This document shows, piece after piece, positions 57,101 to 64,000 of a stretch of 64,000 bases of DNA; the stretch's first letter is position 1, and every line of letters begins with the position of its first letter. Source of the stretch: Brasenia schreberi (Eukaryota; Streptophyta; Magnoliopsida; Nymphaeales; Cabombaceae). A program made the position numbers and the translations under genes. Below the pieces are notes generated by a model, which worked only from the letters and a program-made list of their open reading frames with translations, was not told the origin of the DNA and did no database searches. The stretch is from positions 10,634,501 through 10,698,500 of the forward strand of contig JAYKKT010000087.1 in the NCBI GenBank assembly GCA_036023115.1, given 5' to 3'.

Positions 57101-60100
57101 GTGACACAACTTGACCAGTAATTGGTTGAGCTATCCAACTGTCGAGTATAGAGTTCAATGGATTCTCAAACTGTGTTTGATGACAACAACTTGCAAAATT
57201 CGTTTTTCTTATTATAATGAAGCTTCTCAGTCCAGTGGACTGCTTATTGCGGAGGTAGAAGAGTTCCAAACTTGTCTTGCTTTATTCTGACTGCAGCAAT
57301 AATGGGGAAGCCATTCCAATGTTCAATTTAGACATAACAATTCTATTAGTTATCTCAGTTTTGAAGTGGAAAACACTTCTAGTTCTGGATTTTTGCTTTA
57401 CGTTCTGTAATATTTGTTTGTTGTTCATTGGCTTGTCTTCTCAGCTTGGACTGGTTATTGACCTGACAAATACTAATCGCTACTATTCAGCAGAAGATTT
57501 GAAGCGACAAGGAATTAAGCATTGCAAGGTCAGTTGGCCAACCAGTTGAAGTTTTTTTTTCCTTTTGCTACTTACACATTCTACAACAGCCCATGTAAGG
57601 GTTCACCCTTGCATTGCCGGTCCCAAGCCCGGATAAAGGAGGAGGGTTGTGTTAGGCTTCCGACAGCCAGCGTAAAACTTCGTCGGATTTCTACAACATG
57701 GATTACAAAAATTATGAGCATTGCTTTGGGGCGTTCCCGCCTAGCGACGTGCTGCAGAGCCCGAATGCAGTAAGAAGTAAGCAAGGGCCACTACATTTTC
57801 GCCCGAATGTAGTGAATCAATTGCAGAGAGGGTTCCCACATCATGGACGGGTGTGGGTAAAGAAGTTAGTCCCGCTACATTGCCGCCCGAATGTAGTGAA
57901 AAATTTTCAGGGAGGGTCTCCGCATTTTGATTATGGACGGATGCAGGGGGTAAGGAAGGTAGTCCTAGATAATAAGATTCGTATTGGTTCTTGGAATATC
58001 GGAACATTATCGGGTAAGCTAATGGAGGTGGTAGATACTATGATTCAGAGAAAGATTCATATTCTATGTTTACAAGAGACAAAATGGGTTGGAGAAAAAG
58101 CAAAGGAGATAGAGGATACAGGTTTTAAATTATGGTACTCAGGTAAAGAAAAGGCCCGAAACGGAGTTGGTATTATCATAAATAAAGATTTAAAGGATAG
58201 TGTAGTAGACATACAACGATATGGTGACCGAATCATGACATTGAAATTAGTGTTAGGAGTAGAGGTTTTGAATATAGTTTGTGCTTACACACCCCAAGTA
58301 GGACTAGAAGATAGTATAAAGACAGTTTTTTGGGAAGAGTTAGATAAGGTGTTTCAAAAGATTCCACAAAGGGAGATGATTTGTTTAGGAGGAGATTTAA
58401 ATGGACATGTCGGTAAAGAGGCATTAGGATATCAAGGGATTCATGGAAACTTTGGTTATGGGGATATAAACGAGGAAGGTAGGGAGATTTTAAATTTTGC
58501 TATGTCATTTGATCTCTTTATAGTCAATACAATCTTCAAAAAACGAGATGAACATTTAATTACTTATAAGAGTGGCTTATCACAAACACAAATTGATTAC
58601 TTTATTTGTAGAAAAAAAGATAGAGCGTGTTGTAAAGATTGTAAGGTAATTCCAGGAGAAAGCTTAACCACCCAACATCGACTTTTAGTTATGGATTTAC
58701 AAATAAAAAAATGGACAAAGAAGAAAAGAGTGCATCGAGCTATTCGGACTAAATGGTGGAACCTCAAAAGTGAGAAAGAAGATACATTTAAACAAAAAGT
58801 CCTTCAAGGAGATGTTTGGAATTATGTTGGCACACCCTCTGATATGTGGAACAATATGGCTATACATATTAGGAAAGTGGCAAAAGATGTGTTAGGGGTA
58901 TCTAAGGGAGGTGTACCGGCACAAAAAGAAGCTTGGTGGTGGAGTGAAGTAGTACAAAACAAAATCAAGGCAAAGTGGGCATGCTACAAATTACATTATG
59001 CTAAGAAAACTAGTGAAACTTTAGAAGCTTATAAGACAGCAAAGAAGGAAGCAAAAAAGGCCGTTAGTGAAGCAAAAGCTAAGATTTGGGAGGACTTATA
59101 TAAAAAACTCAACTCAAAAGAGGGTGAAAGAGACATTTTTAGGATAGCTAGGGCTAGAGATAAGAAAACTAAAGATCTTAATTATGTTAGATGCATAAAA
59201 GACGAGGATGAAAAAATTCTAGTGGCAAATGATGATATAAGAAATAGATGGAAAAACTATTTTTATAATCTTTTTAATGAAAATAAAGATGTTAGTATTA
59301 GTTTAGGAGATTTAGCCAAGTCAGAAAAGTATATAAACCACAATTTCTACCGACGTATTCAAAAGAATGAAGTCAAAGAGGCTCTTAAACATATGAAGAG
59401 TGGTAAATCGGTAGGACCAGATAATATTCCTATAGAAGTTTGGAAAATACTAGGAGAAATAGGAATCACTTGGCTCACAAGACTATTTAATGAAATATGG
59501 AAAAACCAAAAGATGCCTGAGGAATGGAGAGCAAGTACACTTATACCCATATATAAATACAAGGGAGACATTCAAAATTGTGCGAATTATCGAGGTATCA
59601 AGTTAATGAGTCATACTATGAAATTATGGGAAAGAATTATCGAATGTAGGTTAAGACAAGTATCAAGTACAACAGAGAACCAATTTGGATTCATGCCAGA
59701 CAGATCTACTATTGAAGCGATTCACCTTTTGAGACATCTTATGGAATATTTTAGAGCAAAAAAGAAAGACCTTCACATGATATTATATTTATTGATATAG
59801 AAAAAGCGTATGATAGGGTACCGAGGGAGGTTCTTTGGAGAACTTTGGAAAAAAGAGGTATCCCATTGACATATATTAACCTTATAAGAGACATGTATGA
59901 TGGTGCAAAAACATGTGTGAGGACTCATGAAGGAACGACAGACTTCTTTGAAGTTAATATTGGGTTACATCAAGGATCAACTTTAAGTCCATACTTATTT
60001 ATAATGGTGATGGATGAGTTAACAAAACATATTCAAGATGAAGTACCTTGGTGTATGTTATTTGCAGATGACATTGTATTAGTGGAGGAGTCTAAGGAAA

Positions 60101-60978
60101 AAGTTAATAGAAAATTGGAACTATGGAGAGAAACATTAGAAAACAAAGGCCTCCGACTTAGTAGAACAAAGACAGAATATATGGAATGTAAGTTTGATCA
60201 TTTGGCTACTTTAGAGGACATAGAAATTAAAATTGGCACACATTGCATTCCCCAAAAGGAAAGTTTTAAATACCTAGGGTCAATTTTTCAAAGTGATGGA
60301 AGAATTGATGGAGATGTTACACATAGAATTAATGCTGGTTGGTTAAAATGGAGAGGAGCATCAGGTATTCTTTGTGACAAGAAGATACCATTAAAATTAA
60401 AAGGTAAATATTATAGAGCAGCAGTTAGGCCTGCCATGTTTTATGGTTCTGAGTGGTGGGCAGTTAATCATCAACATGTACAAAAGATGTCTGTGACAGA
60501 AATGAAGATGTTGAGATGGATGAGTGGTCATAGAAGAAAAGACCGTATACATAATGAGGTTATTAGAAACAAATTAGGAGTGGCACCAATAGAGGATAAA
60601 ATGAGAAAACATCGTTTAAGATGGTTTGGACATATAGAAAGAAGATCAAAAGAAGAACGTGTAAGAAGGTTAGAAAACCTAAATTTGGAAAGTATTAAAA
60701 GAGGTAGAGGACGACCACAAAAGTGTTGGAAAGAAACAATAAAGAATGATCTAGCTTATTGGGAGTTAACTGCTAACATGGCACACGATAGAGATCTGTG
60801 GAAACAAAGAATCCATGTAGCCGACCCCGTCTAGTATGGGAAAAGGCTTAGTTGTTGTTGTTGTTGTTGCTACTTACACATTCTATTGTTTTGTTGTTTC
60901 CATTCACTTTTGTAGATAAGATGCAAGGGACGTGATGCAGTACCAGATAATCTATCCGTGAACATTTTCTGCTATGAG
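50991..60978 (+). CDS. mRNA-capping enzyme, N-terminal exons (partial, continues beyond the window)
   Basis: Five GT-AG exons in compatible phases: 50991-51110, 52749-52893, 56302-56453, 57445-57528 and 60916-60978, about 188 codons. The N-terminus MDLNALPEDDEEEQIIES is the typical acidic start of the plant enzyme. It is followed by a basic REERRQRLKREY segment, then the conserved WPDCPPCGKPIHNIIPSKVP, SFNDYIMPGKRYHF, LGLVIDLTNTNRYYSAEDLK and CKGRDAVPDNLSVNIF blocks of the RNA 5'-triphosphatase domain (cysteine-phosphatase fold). The family enzyme removes the 5' gamma-phosphate of nascent pre-mRNA and then adds GMP. The HC-x5-R active-site loop and the guanylyltransferase domain would lie in exons to the right of 64000. 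Frame is intact throughout. Confidence 0.88.
51111..52748 (+). other. Capping-enzyme intron 1
   Basis: GT-AG, 1,638 bp, no repeat recognised. Confidence 0.75.
52749..52893 (+). CDS. Capping enzyme, exon 2
   Basis: Basic ERERR-type segment then a polar linker (ERMGHVPSG); acceptor CCTCAG/GAGCGT, donor AGTG/GTAAGT, phase 1. Confidence 0.85.
53546..54590 (+). mobile_element. RTE-type LINE fragment E, diverged
   Basis: Remnant of the LINE C-terminal region (FKYLGSISQQDKK, DKRFPLTVENNYDKVVVK) from 53560 to 53809. It resumes at 54175 (homology to MLRWMSGH and HNEVIRNKL) and ends at a degenerate tail (CCATGTGGCCTACCCCGTC to GGCTTGATTGTGGTTGTGG, 54586). The gap is a 335-bp head-tail element. Confidence 0.75.
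53825..54159 (-). mobile_element. Full-length head-tail LINE derivative (SINE-like), with 15-bp target-site duplication
   Basis: The element lies on the minus strand. It starts at 54159 with TCCGGTTGCACCGCAGTGAC and passes through the LINE leader (GGATCACCCTTGCATGGCC, CTTCCGACAGTCAACG). It jumps at ATGGATTCTACAAACAATGATAGGAC into the LINE 3' end (GTGGAAACAAAGAATCC) and ends in a (GTT)n tail at 53825. The 15-bp repeat GAGTATATTACCCAT flanks it perfectly (53810-53824 and 54160-54174). It has no endonuclease or RT sequence. Its 5' end extends about 130 bp beyond the heads of the LINE copies seen here. Confidence 0.9.
56302..56453 (+). CDS. Capping enzyme, exon 3
   Basis: Encodes GWPDCPPCGKPIHNIIPSKV through RRVIKEQKIAGRQ, the beginning of the triphosphatase domain. 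Acceptor TTTCCAG/GGTGGC, donor CAG/GTATAT, phase 0 at the end. Confidence 0.88.
56454..57444 (+). other. Capping-enzyme intron 3
   Basis: GT-AG, 991 bp, no repeat recognised. Confidence 0.75.
57445..57528 (+). CDS. Capping enzyme, exon 4
   Basis: Encodes LGLVIDLTNTNRYYSAEDLK and RQGIKHCK, a signature of the capping triphosphatase fold. Donor AAG/GTCAGT. 28 codons, phase 0 on both sides. Confidence 0.9.
57698..59800 (+). CDS. LINE copy F endonuclease and first part of reverse transcriptase
   Basis: Open for 700 codons from ATG. Residues about 87-330 are the AP-endonuclease-like (EEP) domain with catalytic-type residues present: SWNIGT (Asn), LQETKW (Glu), [16 protein letters not shown] (Asp, Asn), QTQIDYF (Asp) and TTQHRLL (His). 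A basic linker follows. RT begins near residue 565 ([40 protein letters not shown]). The frame then reads into MILYLLI and stops, because five extra bases sit just before motif A. The true start could be a later Met, since the first ~60 residues overlap the leader repeat region. Confidence 0.88.
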   Translation: MDYKNYEHCFGAFPPSDVLQSPNAVRSKQGPLHFRPNVVNQLQRGFPHHGRVWVKKLVPLHCRPNVVKNFQGGSPHFDYGRMQGVRKVVLDNKIRIGSWNIGTLSGKLMEVVDTMIQRKIHILCLQETKWVGEKAKEIEDTGFKLWYSGKEKARNGVGIIINKDLKDSVVDIQRYGDRIMTLKLVLGVEVLNIVCAYTPQVGLEDSIKTVFWEELDKVFQKIPQREMICLGGDLNGHVGKEALGYQGIHGNFGYGDINEEGREILNFAMSFDLFIVNTIFKKRDEHLITYKSGLSQTQIDYFICRKKDRACCKDCKVIPGESLTTQHRLLVMDLQIKKWTKKKRVHRAIRTKWWNLKSEKEDTFKQKVLQGDVWNYVGTPSDMWNNMAIHIRKVAKDVLGVSKGGVPAQKEAWWWSEVVQNKIKAKWACYKLHYAKKTSETLEAYKTAKKEAKKAVSEAKAKIWEDLYKKLNSKEGERDIFRIARARDKKTKDLNYVRCIKDEDEKILVANDDIRNRWKNYFYNLFNENKDVSISLGDLAKSEKYINHNFYRRIQKNEVKEALKHMKSGKSVGPDNIPIEVWKILGEIGITWLTRLFNEIWKNQKMPEEWRASTLIPIYKYKGDIQNCANYRGIKLMSHTMKLWERIIECRLRQVSSTTENQFGFMPDRSTIEAIHLLRHLMEYFRAKKKDLHMILYLLI
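59755..60834 (+). CDS. LINE copy F reverse transcriptase motifs A-C and C-terminal domain
   Basis: Opens in another frame after a stop at 59752 and overlaps the first frame by 46 bases. It supplies [17 protein letters not shown] (motif A), [12 protein letters not shown] (motif B), [11 protein letters not shown] (catalytic Asp pair, 60061), and the C-terminal [20 protein letters not shown] and [14 protein letters not shown] blocks typical of RTE elements. There is no initiator of its own near the start, so it would need frameshifting, or it is simply the broken second half. Confidence 0.85.
   Translation, partial: SKKERPSHDIIFIDIEKAYDRVPREVLWRTLEKRGIPLTYINLIRDMYDGAKTCVRTHEGTTDFFEVNIGLHQGSTLSPYLFIMVMDELTKHIQDEVPWCMLFADDIVLVEESKEKVNRKLELWRETLENKGLRLSRTKTEYMECKFDHLATLEDIEIKIGTHCIPQKESFKYLGSIFQSDGRIDGDVTHRINAGWLKWRGASGILCDKKIPLKLKGKYYRAAVRPAMFYGSEWWAVNHQHVQKMSVTEMKMLRWMSGHRRKDRIHNEVIRNKLGVAPIEDKMRKHRLRWFGHIERRSKEERVRRLENLNLESIKRGRGRPQKCWKETIKNDLAYWELTANMAHDRDLWKQRIHVADPV
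60916..60978 (+). CDS. Capping enzyme, exon 5
   Basis: 21 codons, IRCKGRDAVPDNLSVNIFCY then E. Acceptor TTTGTAG/ATAAGA, donor GAG/GTATTC. It lies only 30 bases after the LINE's right target-site duplication. The next exon (with the phosphatase loop) was not found before 64000. Confidence 0.87.
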
Positions 60979-61792
60979 GTATTCCATGTTCAAATCACTC
61001 CATGATTTATTGTTCCAATCCATGTTATCAGTAGTATGAAATAGGGGTTCAGTATCACAGTATCTGGTTCAATATCCCAAGCTTAGCTATGGTCTCTTTT
61101 GGCTGCAGTATTGCCTCTGTAGCAGCAATATTGTGCTGTGGTGGTTCACACACAATTCTTCCTTCATTTTCTTTTTCTTGTTTCTTTCGCTTATTCTTTT
61201 TTGTTCATCATCTTTCTTCTTCTGTACAGCCCCTTCTTTTTCTTCTTCATCTTGTTGCTTTTTCTTTTCCTTTGGTTTCTCTATATATCCTTATTTATGT
61301 TCTTCTTGTTCCTTAGTTTGATATTTTAATGTACTGTCATACCTGTTACGTCCCTACCTATGCGTGGGACAAGCACTTATTTCCTGTTATTGTCTATTGA
61401 TAATTGGGGTTCTTTATGAATGATTTCATGGTGGATTTATCATGTTGAAAGGAAACGGATACCAAAGTAGAAGAGATAAGTCATTGTTTTGCCTTGGCAT
61501 GCAGGCACAGTGTTGCACCCATAAATTCACATTAGGATGAACGGTTCAGAAGGATCTATGACTTTGAAAGTAAAGTGACAATTGAAAATAGAAAAGATAA
61601 GTTGTTGGAGAGTTGATTTGCCTTCGCATGAGTGCATGGAGAGAGAGAGAGACTCATTGTAAGGCTTGTACATCATAGTCTATTTAAAGCTATTTTTGGA
61701 TCTCACTACTTCTATGCCTTATTTGTAGAAGTATGTTAGTTCCTGGTTCTGAATCTTGTTCTGTGCCATTCCATAAATATGTCGATCATGGA
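60979..61792 (+). other. Capping-enzyme intron 5, left part; nothing recognised
   Basis: Pyrimidine-rich sequence at 61150-61330 gives Phe/Leu/Ser-rich frames without domain content. Confidence 0.6.
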
Positions 61793-62022
61793 AATATGTG
61801 GACTTGTAGAAAGGCGACCAAAGAAAGCTTCTATAAGAAGGTGTGAGAAAGTAGATGTTGAAAATGTTGAAGAGGAAGAGAAAGACCACAAAAGTATTAG
61901 AAGGAAACAATAAAGAATGATCTAGCTTTTGTTGAGTTAATTGTTAGCATGGCATGAGATCGAGCTCTATGGAAACAAAGAGTCCATGGGGTCGATCCCA
62001 TCTAGTATGGAAAAGGCTAGGT
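61793..62022 (+). mobile_element. RTE-type LINE 3' fragment G
   Basis: Starts in the C-terminal RRSKE region (GTAGAAAGGCGACCAAAG) and ends at the tail (GTCGATCCCATCTAGTATGG then AAAAGGCTAGG). It is 5'-truncated and moderately diverged. Confidence 0.8.
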
Positions 62023-62938
62023 AAACAAAAATATCTCTTTTGTGTCACAAAACTTAACATATTTCCACGATCAACATATTTATGGTATATTATGCTTAGG
62101 TAAATATGATGTCATGCTCTGATGCAAAGTTTAGAACAAAATCTGTGGACGTTTCTAAAGAGAAGAAAATGATAGTTTCTTATACCTTAACTAGATGGTT
62201 TTGGTTTATCTTTTCCTACTACTAGTTTGTAACCAACTTCAATCCCATCTATCCACTAGATTATGCCTTCAAATATTCCTGGGACACTGGGACTTATTTA
62301 GAAGATACACCTTTAAGATTATGCATTTTACGCTTTATGATTATTTTAACATGCCCGAATAGGTTTTATTTAACTCTTTTATTGCGTATGGCTCCACATT
62401 GATGCCTAAGAGGGTCTTATACCTTTTTTCTGTTTGATCACGTACAAGTGGGCTGTTTATTTGATTCCAATTACTGAAGATTTGTGTGTGGTATCTGGAA
62501 AATTTATTTTTCAGATGGTACCAAAAGCTTTCTACTTGTGTCTTGGTAATGTGCATCCTCAGTGAAGGTTCTGTGGTTCTTATACATCGAGCTTTATGCT
62601 AATCTAGTACAGTCCACCATTATGGTGTGCCAAGGTTTGTTTAGGTTACAAGTTACATGTGGATATTGTCCTATAATGACTAGATTTAAGGCATAATTTA
62701 GTTAGTTCATGTTTCCTTTGCACCTCTAAGGAATCTTTTGACAGCATGCTGTTTATCAGAAGCACTTGTTGGTTCTAGGTGGTTCAGTATTGATGTTCCT
62801 ACTAAGAAAACGTTCCTACTATCCTCAAATGCATTATAATGCAACTTAATGATTTCTAGGTTTCTCTACATGGGACATAGAATGAGGGGGAACTTGTCTA
62901 TATATCACCTTTATTATGTGTTAAAAATCTGGAATCCT
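62023..62938 (+). other. Intron sequence, nothing recognised
   Basis: No exon of the capping enzyme and no repeat detected by reading. Confidence 0.5.
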
Positions 62939-64000
62939 TGTATGCCAACAAGACTAGTGAAACTTGGTAGGCTTATAAGAAAGCAAAGAAAGAAGCAAAA
63001 AATACCGTTAGTAAACCCAAAGTCAAACTTTGAGAGGATTTATATAAAAAGCTCAAGTCAAAAGAATGTGGAAGAGATATTTTTAGAATAGCTTAGGCTA
63101 GAGATGAGATAAGAAAACTAAGGATCTTACTTTTCTTAGATAGTGGAAGAGAAGATTCTAGTGGTAAGTGATATCAAAAATAGATACAACAACAACTAAG
63201 CCTTTTCCCACTAGATGGGGTCGGCTGCATGGATTCTTTGTTTCCACATAGCCCTATCATAATTTGTAGAATCCATGGTAAATAAGTCCGACAAAGTTTT
63301 ACGTTAGCTGTCGGAAGCCTAACATAACCCTCCTCCTTTATCCGAGCTTGGGACCGGTCATGCAAGGGTGATCCCTTATAGAAGAGTATATAAATTGCTT
63401 AGGAGAGCTAACCAAATCGATAAAAGAATTATTTTCATAAGCTTTTTAATGAAAAAAATATAGGTGATAGTATTAGCTTAGGAGAGCTAACTAAATCGAA
63501 GAGTATATAAATTGCTTTTTGTGTAAATTCATAGGACCAAACAATATTCTTATAGAAGTATGAAAAATCTTAAGAAAGAGAGATATCACTTGGCTTACAA
63601 GAACATTTAATGAAATATGGAGAAACCAAATGCTTAAGGAATGGAAGACGAATACAATTATACTCATATATAAGAGTAAGAGAGACATTCAGAATTGTGC
63701 AAATTATCAGGCATCAAGTTGACAAGTCATACTTTGAAATTGTGAGAAGAATTATTGAATGTCGGTTGAAACAAGTATTGAGTACAGAAGAGAATAAATT
63801 TGGATTCATGTTATGAAGATCTACTATTGAGGCTATTCAACTATTGAGACATCGTATTGAATGTGTTAGAGTAAAAAAGAATCTTCACATAGTATTTTTT
63901 GATCTAGAAAAAAGCCTACGATAGGGTACCAAGAGATATTCTTTGGAGAATTTTGGAAAAGAGAGGTATCTGAATGCATACATCAATCTTATAAGAGACA
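62939..64000 (+). mobile_element. RTE-type LINE fragment H, runs off the window
   Basis: Starts in the linker (CTAGTGAAACTTGGTAGGC) and continues through the RT to motif A and beyond at the window edge (GATCTAGAAAAAAGCCTACG at 63901). Stops and frameshifts are frequent. It lacks the five-base insertion near motif A. A head-tail element interrupts it at 63186-63380. Confidence 0.82.
63186..63380 (-). mobile_element. Head-tail LINE derivative inserted in LINE fragment H
   Basis: On the minus strand: head GGGATCACCCTTGCATGACC, CTTCCGACAGCTAACG, junction TCTACAAATTATGATAGGGC, 3' end GTGGAAACAAAGAATCC, and a (GTT)n tail at 63186. The same junction occurs in the copies at 21159-21370 and 53825-54159. 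A clear target-site duplication was not identified. Confidence 0.87.

Larger units (their letters stand above)
57584..60868 (+). mobile_element. RTE-type LINE copy F, near-intact, with perfect 17-bp target-site duplication
   Basis: 3,285 bp. The 17-bp repeat GCTACTTACACATTCTA flanks it at 57567-57583 and 60869-60885 without mismatch. The head (CATGTAAGGGTTCACCCTTGC) begins at about 57592 and the element ends in (GTT)n. It lies in sense orientation in capping-enzyme intron 4, which would otherwise be about 85 bp. Coding content is complete except for one frameshift in the RT. RTE-clade elements carry a single endonuclease-RT protein and end in short tandem repeats, as here. Perfect duplications suggest recent insertion. 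Confidence 0.95.

Noticed and set aside
57584..60868. Fully autonomous, active LINE
   Set aside because: The reverse transcriptase is split by a frameshift before motif A. Without proof of recoding it should be treated as dependent on other copies.
61089..61329. Hydrophobic frames resembling a membrane protein
   Set aside because: Phe/Leu/Ser composition comes from a pyrimidine-rich intron tract; three frames are open at once.
60979..64000. Next capping-enzyme exon with the HC-x5-R phosphatase loop
   Set aside because: I looked for the loop and the flanking conserved residues on the plus strand and did not find them; the exon is probably beyond the window.
1..64000. CRISPR arrays, rRNA or tRNA genes, bacterial operons
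   Set aside because: No regularly spaced identical repeats with unique spacers and no rRNA or intact tRNA were seen; the gene structure is clearly plant nuclear.

Overview
The window is nuclear DNA from a flowering plant. It is AT-rich, has plant-type split genes, long introns filled with retroelements, and (TA)n, (TACA)n and (GA)n microsatellites. The species cannot be named from the sequence.

Two host genes are present, both on the + strand. The first (coding 3336 to 29492, nine exons by my model) encodes a very large PHD-finger/GNAT protein of the IDM1/ROS4 type, a plant chromatin-acetyltransferase family. The second starts at 50991 and runs off the right edge. Its five visible coding exons (to 60978) match the N-terminal part of the plant mRNA-capping enzyme, up to but not including the phosphatase active-site loop.

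Most other sequence is transposon-derived. One RTE-type LINE family (endonuclease plus reverse transcriptase, ending in a (GTT)n tail) supplies at least eight copies or pieces. A nearly intact copy at 57584-60868 sits in the capping-enzyme gene with a perfect 17-bp target-site duplication. Intron 1 of the PHD/GNAT gene holds a three-level nest: an old LINE, a short 3' LINE fragment inside it, and a 3.3-kb hAT transposon with decayed transposase inside that fragment. Intron 3 of the same gene holds an inverted LINE pair, long microsatellites, a duplicated acceptor region, and a solo LTR carrying a captured RNA-recognition-motif gene fragment. A decayed Copia element with both LTRs lies at 37536-43787, inside one copy of a two-copy repeat family.

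The least expected item is a short non-autonomous element that joins the LINE 5' head directly to the LINE 3' tail. Three dispersed copies share the same junction and one has a perfect 15-bp target-site duplication, so it appears to have moved as a unit, like a LINE-derived SINE.
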